In this document: positions 58,560 through 64,000 of the stretch, piece by piece
Layout of the letters: the number at the start of each line of letters is the position of its first letter
Numbering within the stretch: the stretch's first letter is position 1
Source of the DNA: Pelomyxa schiedti
Taxonomy: Eukaryota > Evosea > Pelobiontida > Pelomyxidae
DNA: 64,000 nt
Assembly: GCA_020536535.1 (NCBI GenBank)
Contig: JAHLWZ010000636.1
Coordinates: 1-64,000, forward strand
Direction: 5' to 3'
Made by a program: the position numbers and the translations under genes
Notes under the pieces: generated by a model
The model's database searches: none
Seen by the model: only the letters and a program-made list of their open reading frames with translations
Told to the model about the DNA's origin: nothing

Positions 58560-58980
58560 TTAATCGTCCTTCTTGATCTTGACGATTCCACGGCCGAGGG
58601 CGTGGCCAGAGGTGGCGTGATGGAGATTGAATGTGCACATCTTGCCGTCGTGTATCTCGCCGGTGTAGCGCACTCCAAAGTTGGATGTCAGGTCGATGTT
58701 GTGTCCATGGACGGTGCCGGTGTAGGTCTTCTCGGCTCTCTGTGCGGGCCCGTCGTTGGTGTTGTGGCCGTGTGCCGCACCGCTGTCGTGGTCATACTGC
58801 ATTATGGGAGGAGAGGAGGAGAAGGAACATTAGAAGAGGAGGCGAAAAAAAGAGAGGGAAGTGAAGGTGTACCTCGAACTTCATTTCCCAGCCGGGGTTG
58901 TTCCAGTTACCAGTGTTGTTCCATTCGGTGGAGTTTCCGTCACCCTCGTGGCCGCCAATGTGTACCTTGACTTTGCCCAT
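58560..58980 (-). CDS. Small Gly/His/Asn-rich beta protein, unrecognised
   Basis: Two exons from ATG 58980: MGKVKVHIGGHEGDGNSTEW, GNWNNPGWEMKFE, then after an intron YDHDSGAAHGHNTNDGPA, KTYTGTVHGHNIDLTSNFGV, RYTGEIHDGKMCTFNLHHAT, ending GRGIVKIKKDD. About 115 residues with many His and Asn, alternating hydrophobic positions and repeated G-T/E-V/I-H-G/D units. There is no signal peptide. It looks like a compact soluble beta-sheet protein, perhaps a lectin or metal binder, but no family is recognised. Confidence 0.6.
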
Positions 58981-59235
58981 TGATGCTTTGTTTTTTTTTT
59001 TTTTTTGTGCTTCTGGTTTGTGTTTTGATGCCTCTTTAAAAGAAGGGTCGGTTGGGGTTTCCCGGAACGTCTTTTGGTTACTCAAAAGAAATCAGAAGCA
59101 ACGTTGTCGTTCTCAAGTTTGAACTTCAAAGTGAAAGTGCTTTTCTTACAGTTTAAGGGTCCCGGCTTCTGTGCAAATCCATTGGCGTTTTGGTGCTACA
59201 AAATCAAAAAAAGGTTTGTTTCCGGCATTTCAGGT

Positions 59236-60201
59236 TTAAAATGTGTAGGTGAGATCGTGGGCCTCAGTCTCTGTGATGTAGCCATCGGAAATGAGAGTGT
59301 CAAGTATAGTGTGTGGCGGAATGCTCTCTCTGTGCTTTGTGAGCTGTTGTATAGCGTTCATCAAGGGAGCTCGGGTTTTGGGAGGGAACTGCTGTGACAA
59401 GCACCATTCCCTTGCCTTCAACTCAAACAGAGCAAGAATTTCCGGGTGTGCAGTTTCTGTTGTGGGACCATGAAGTTCGGAAGCTCGTACGGCTCTCTTT
59501 TAGCAACGTTATGCCGAAAGATACCCCCCCTGAGTCACGGAACTAACCTTGGCAATATTCACTTTGTCTCCGTTGGTGTGGAGCAGGTTCACATCTTTCA
59601 AGTGCTTTACCAAATGGTCTTCAGTCACTTGATAACTGCATATGCAAAACTTTTTGATAGTTTGGACGAACTTCTCCCTGGTTTTTGGCCTTTGATTCTG
59701 ATATTGGGTTAGTTTTAGTGTATTTGGATATTGTGTGGGAGGACTTACGGGATTCCTGACTAACCAAGAATGAACTTTGGATACACATCTCTTTTCAGGG
59801 GCATCCTCACAACTGTATCAATGAATAATATAAAGAAGTTGGGGATTTCCTTACGCGATAGGGTCAGCACCAACTCTGGTGAATTTTGGTGTCTGCTTGA
59901 CGGGTGGGGGAGGTGTGGGTTTCGTAGATACTGCAGTAGATGTAGTCGGTTCAGGAGTTGCTGCCGCACTTTCCGTACTGGTCTCTGGCTTTTCTGCACT
60001 GGTCTCAGTACTTTCCACTGTTTCTTCCTGTGTGGGCTCATCATGTGAGGTTTCTTCAAGTACTGGCAGCACAGAAGTGCTTGTGGAACTCTCCCCCAGA
60101 CGAACTGTTTTTTTTATAGAAAAAGGGGTTGCTGCAGTTCTACTGATGAAGTGTATTTCAGAAACAGTGAACGTTATAGGCGACCATTTAGATGTTCTCA
60201 T
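59236..60201 (-). CDS. Unrecognised protein, Thr/Glu/Pro-rich with helical C-terminus
   Basis: ATG 60201 opens MRTSKWSPITFTVSEIHFIS, which has Arg/Ser and hydrophobic residues and could be a mitochondrial presequence. A Thr/Glu/Ser/Pro-rich linker follows (TQEETVESTETSAEKPETST). Exons then join as GADPIA-CEDAPEKRCVSKVH, SWLVRNP, NQRPKTREKFVQTIKKFCIC, VTEDHLVKHLKDVNLLHTNG and finally LFELKAREWCLSQQFPPKTR, LDTLISDGYITETEAHDLTY. The two helical parts resemble winged-helix or CUE-size modules but I cannot assign a family. Confidence 0.5.
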
Positions 60202-60227
60202 GAAAGCCTCCGTGGCTGCCTAGAAGA

Positions 60228-60805
60228 TCATAAAATGGGACGATAGTCCGTAATAGTAGGGTAGTTTACTTTGCCACGCCATTGTCCTAGGGTGAGGTGA
60301 GGGTGAAATCCTCCCTCTCTTGTACTTAAGTCCGTACATAAGGGAAAAGCTTCAACGAGGGCTTTTTCCAAAGTTTGGAGTGCCTCTGGTGGCTAAATTG
60401 TAAATCAGTGATTTAATTCTTTACCAAAAACCTACGTTTGTGGTCGGGTTTGCAAATAAGGTGCAGCTTGAAGGGCCATGTTCGAAAAAACTCTGCTCTT
60501 GAAACGTGACAGTAAATGGTTGGAGATGAGACACAGCCTTCTGAATACGTCCAACTGCCGCATCAAAAGCAGCATCGGGCACAAATGGATATAGCCTGAG
60601 TGGGGAAAAAAACCAGTGTAAAATGGATACAAAAAAACAAAAAAAAGAGATGAGAATAAATGAAAAAGTTATCGTACATGTTAATGTGCGGCATCCATCG
60701 GCTGTACGCCTTGTCGTGCTTTTGCCTTATTTGCTGTATTTGACCCCATTGGTCCTCTGGTGGAACCACAACCACGGCACTCGTGACAACCAACCTCTCA
60801 GTCAT
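60228..60805 (-). CDS. 2H phosphoesterase (LigT/2'-5' RNA ligase-like)
   Basis: ATG 60805 (MTERLVVTSAVVVVPPEDQW) starts a three-exon gene. The first HxT-type motif is WMPHINMLYPFVPDAAFDA (H-I-N instead of H-x-T/S), and the second, recovered after correct splicing, is GGFHPHLTLGQWRGKV (HLT). Two such motifs about 100 residues apart define the 2H superfamily, whose members hydrolyse 2'-5' or cyclic phosphodiester bonds in RNA or nucleotides. The N-terminal V-V-V-V-P-P strand also fits. Asn in place of Thr in motif one could change activity. Stop at 60228. Confidence 0.72.
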
Positions 60806-61137
60806 TGTTAATGATAACACGTCAAGATCTCTCCTTTATCCTTTTGTAATACTGGCAACCCAAAAACGACTTCTCCGCTTCGCGTTGGGTTTTGAAAAGT
60901 TATATTTTCCAAGCAGAGATAAAAAGAATCTCTTTAGTAAAAATGATCACAGAAACTACCCAGTTCGCTTGGTGGAATTGAGCTCCCATTGAGTGCGCAT
61001 CCTGAACCCGTATCTAAGATCTCACAGTGTCCCGGCCGCATGGCCAGGACACTCAACTTCCTTTGCTCTTCATTCAGATCTTGCATTGATCGTCCCCTCA
61101 AAGTTCTACTGCTTTTTTTCCGGAAAACAAAGTGACG
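60806..61137. other. Divergent promoter region (2H gene / COMMD10)
   Basis: 332 bp between two divergent starts. No coding signal stands out. Both flanking genes contain the 16-mer ATGACTGAGAGGTTGG near their 5' ends. Confidence 0.45.
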
Positions 61138-62041
61138 ATGGCGAGTGGAGGTGCATCGGGTACTACGGCCGCACAAGGCCCATTTAACATGACTGAGAGG
61201 TTGGCTGTTTGTTCGACTGACGTTTTCTGTGGCGTTTTTTTTTTTTTTTTTTTCCTTTCGTCACCCGTTTCTTTTCCAACCCTTACACAAGGTTTCAGTC
61301 TGCTATTGAAATTGTAAACGCTATTCCTCGTGAAAAATTCCCCGACTTCATGACTCGCATCGTTAGGCGAATGCAACAGGTTGAGTTTTATATTTACTGT
61401 CACAGCACCTTAATCGTAACACACAAAAAAGACTGACGAAAGCAATATGATGCCCCTGGAACAACTGGCTGAAAGGGCGCAACTCGGGATAGCAGCAGCT
61501 GATGGTACGGCTGCTGCAGAGGCTTGCACATACATTGTTGAGCAGGCGGCGTATTACACATTTTCACTCCAAGTATTAACAGATCATTTGCGAAGAATAG
61601 GCCTTCAGGAGGATAAGGTGTGCCTTACGATTGGAGACTGTTTCCATTCGAAATTTAGCTATTACCTTCGTTATCTCACTGTTGCAAAGGTGGTTGGCAT
61701 TGTAACTGCCTGGAAACAAGGTAGTGCGGTCGTGCTAGAAAGACTCCGATCAGGCACACTAGCTCCATTGGCACTCCAATCTGTAGACTGGAGACTTCAC
61801 TTACAACTTGCTAACCAAGGTGCTTCGCGAGTTAATGCTCCCACAGCATTGTTCAAGTTCACTTTGGCTGATGATACCGATCCGGCAGTGGTTAGTTTCT
61901 TTATGCTTTTACAAATACCTGATAGCCCAAAAACAGAAAAACAACACCAACGATGTTATGCTGGAGTTCTCCACTGATGAACTCTCCCAGTTCTATCTGA
62001 AATTGGAGAAAATCCAAGAACAACTTGACAACCTCAGTTGA
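61138..62041 (+). CDS. COMMD10: COMM domain protein, COMMD10-like
   Basis: ATG 61138 (MASGGASGTTAAQGPFNMTE) joins, by an intron starting inside ATGACTGAGAG/GTTGG, to FQSAIEIVNAIPREKFPDFM. The helical N domain includes EACTYIVEQAAYYTFSLQVL and ERLRSGTLAPL. The C-terminal COMM domain reads SVDWRLHLQLANQGASRV, NAPTALFKFTLADDTD and VMLEFSTDELSQFYLKLEKI ending QEQLDNLS; human COMMD10 has VDWRLNLQMA... and [21 protein letters not shown]. COMMD proteins form the Commander complex with CCDC22/93, acting in endosomal recycling. Confidence 0.9.
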
Positions 62042-62157
62042 ACACTATCCATATCCAACCCAAGACTAAACAAAACCTGTACTTTTCACGTCTTGCGTTC
62101 TACAAAGTTTCATCATCCAATTTACAAACAGTGAAGTTGGTTCTTTTACTTTGAAAA

Positions 62158-64000
62158 ATGATGAACCCACCAACCACCGACGTCGTTTCGGGCAACCAAC
62201 AGACACCTCCTGTCCCACAATTCAGTGTGTTGGCAGCCCCACCACCCCCAATGAAACCCAAGACCCTTGGGCGGGGTTCATTGACAGCCAGAACGCACGG
62301 CACGGCAGCTGCACCCTCCCACAATTCGAAACCGGGTGCTGTGGAACACGTCAGTATGTTCGTTGTGTCGTGACACTGAGAGCCTGACTTTTTGTGCCTA
62401 TTTTGTTGTTGTGGGATGTGTGCAGCACACAAGAGGTGCAGAATCGGTCCTGAGAAGCTAGAATGGGGAAGTGCCGAATCTGTCACCAGTGGAAAATCGG
62501 GTGCTCGTGACGTCATATTCGTCACAATGCCAAAGGGCACAGTGATGGTCAAAGAAGTTGTGGAAGATGATTGGGTGGGTACAGCTACCCCACTTTTATC
62601 TTCTACATGTCACTCACACTTTTTCAAAAAATAAAAATTAAAAACCACAACCAACAAATAAAACAAGCACTTCATCTTGGCAACTCAGCTGGCACACAGG
62701 ATAGGTGTCAAAGTACCAGCTGTCAATTTAGTGGAAACTTCTTGCAGTGGTTGTTCCTATTTTCTATCAAATGCCTAATTTACAACACGATATAGAATGG
62801 AATGAAATAAGTTCAGTAGTGGAGTCTTTAGACACTACAAGAGCGTGAGATTCATTCATGTGCATTCTCGAAATTTCTTAACTAGATAGAGAAAAGCAAA
62901 GGAGGCCATTCCTTGTAATGGAATTGGCACCTGGCCAGCCCCTTGATACACTGACAAAATCAAAGCTCTCTGAAGTGTTCAACACAGTCAACACTCTTCA
63001 AGTACTATCCAAAAATCAAACTATTTAATGCTGTGAAGATATCATCACCAGAAATGCTCCACTATGCAACACAGAAGAATACCTACTTGCGACAATTTGG
63101 GAATTTGATGTTCTTTGATGCACTGTGCAACTCTAACAGGCTTCCTCTCTTGAATGGCAGAGAGTGCCAGTTGGGGGCAATCTTCTATGATAACTCTGAC
63201 GGAATCTGGGGAATTAATGGTTTCCTTCAACCCTTACCCCTCAACAAGGTTTGTACCACCTTCTTCCTTTCTGTTATCCCATGTCCATTTTTATTTCATA
63301 ATACCGGATTCCACAGCAACCGGACTATATTTCACAGTTATCTGAAACCCTCGGGGCCATGTCTAAGCATCCACAACGCTTGTGTGTAGAAATTGCTTCC
63401 ATGAAAGAGTTCCTGGGCGTGGAAATTGGCCTATCATCTCCAGTGGAATCATTTATTCAAGTTCAATTTGGAGTCATGGAGGCATTTGTCCGAGCTTGCG
63501 AATTGTACACGTCCTTCACTGATATTTTCGAGCAGATACAAGTGCAAGTAGTAACATGCAAATGTCTCCCACATAACAGTTCCCAAAGGCATCCCCCGAG
63601 TTTAACCAAAGTCTGAAGCTTGTCTGTATACCTTTCATACAAAATGCCTTGAATATCTGCCACGTCCACTATGACCAAGCAGTTGGAGTTTTGAAACATG
63701 TTAAGTTACTTATAATTTTCTTTCTTTTAAAATTGGCAGTGGCCCGCAGAGAGTGTCTGTATTGCAGAACACCCAACCTCAAGTACACGAACGGATGTAA
63801 AAATTCTGGTTATGCAAGAACGCTATGGTGGAGAAGATACTGCAGAAGTCTTGGATGAGCTGCTTTCTTCTTCCGACAAGTGTCATTGTGACATGTTAGT
63901 GCTGTTTTAATTTGTGCACAGTGCAGATAGAAAAACTGACATGGTCATTTTCCCTGAGCTCTGGCTTTGGAGTCATAGTGGTGGAATATCAGTGAAGCAA
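62158..64000 (+). CDS. Actin-fragmin-kinase-like protein, degenerate catalytic residues (partial at right edge)
   Basis: ATG 62158 opens a Pro/Thr-rich first exon. After splicing: IGPEKLEWGSAESVTSG, ARDVIFVTMPKGTVMVKEVV (strand pair with the candidate phosphate-anchoring Lys), FILATQLAHRIGVKVPAVNL, PFLVMELAPGQPLDTL (hinge-like flvmE), YLRQFGNLMFFDALCNSNRL and DNSDGIWGINGFLQPL. The order fits the actin-fragmin kinase/atypical PI-kinase-like fold known from Physarum. The usual N-x-DR catalytic Asp and GN..N / IDN metal loop read NSNRLPLLNG and GINGF, so activity is doubtful. Further exons (ASPEFNQSLKLVCIPFIQNA; DMVIFPELWLWSHSGGISVK) run off the right edge. Family call is moderate. Confidence 0.55.

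Noticed and set aside
1-64000. tRNA, rRNA, transposase or viral genes
   Set aside because: No cloverleaf, rRNA core or transposase/integrase motif was recognised on either strand by eye. A tRNAscan and Rfam search would be decisive.

Overview
This is eukaryotic nuclear DNA, probably from a unicellular protist with a compact, intron-rich genome. About 35 protein genes lie on both strands, often less than 200 bp apart. Most are cut by many GT-AG introns of roughly 25-75 nt, so the real proteins appear only after splicing; I rejoined exons by hand by testing phase and family motifs. All multi-exon coordinates are outer bounds of the coding region. The gene set fits an amoebozoan or similar phagotrophic protist: RhoGEF-PH-FYVE, a TKL receptor kinase, an actin-fragmin-kinase-like protein, COMMD10, Golgi mannosidase II and IFI44-like GTPases. 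The taxon is inference. Many genes open with a GC-rich, Pro/Ser/Ala-rich low-complexity exon, while the rest of the sequence is close to AT/GC neutral.

Layout. 0-8.6 kb: start of an RGG/GA-rich protein (leaves the left edge), a ZC2HC1-type zinc-finger protein, a His/Pro-rich small protein, an SGNH hydrolase, a RhoGEF-PH-FYVE protein and two unrecognised genes. 8.7-20.8 kb: a large GBP-like P-loop protein, a C1q-like coiled-coil protein, a Pro/Gln-rich coiled-coil protein, three IFI44-like GTPases and another coiled-coil gene. 20.9-27.6 kb: CLPTM1, a gene with a tandemly duplicated exon, an IBR-like zinc protein and an acidic-tailed protein. 27.9-40.5 kb: a class II alpha-mannosidase (MAN2-like) and an 8-kb receptor kinase. 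40.6-53 kb: RING-H2 protein, ZIP transporter, LRR protein, USP with an NZF finger, TMEM42-like transporter and MRT4. 53-64 kb: two unrecognised genes, MFSD1-like transporter, dual-specificity phosphatase, two unrecognised genes, 2H phosphoesterase, COMMD10, and an actin-fragmin-kinase-like gene running off the right edge.

Functionally this is mostly a housekeeping and signalling mix: ubiquitin (USP, RING, IBR-like), membrane traffic (FYVE, COMMD10, CLPTM1, mannosidase), transport (ZIP, MFSD1, TMEM42) and ribosome assembly (MRT4). The least ordinary part is the 8.7-20.8 kb block, where GTPases resembling vertebrate interferon-induced families sit together. The receptor kinase, the degenerate kinase at the right edge, several introns of 28 nt or less and a recurrent CCAACTTG element just upstream of minus-strand starts also deserve attention. 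I saw no tRNA, rRNA, CRISPR array or recognisable transposase.
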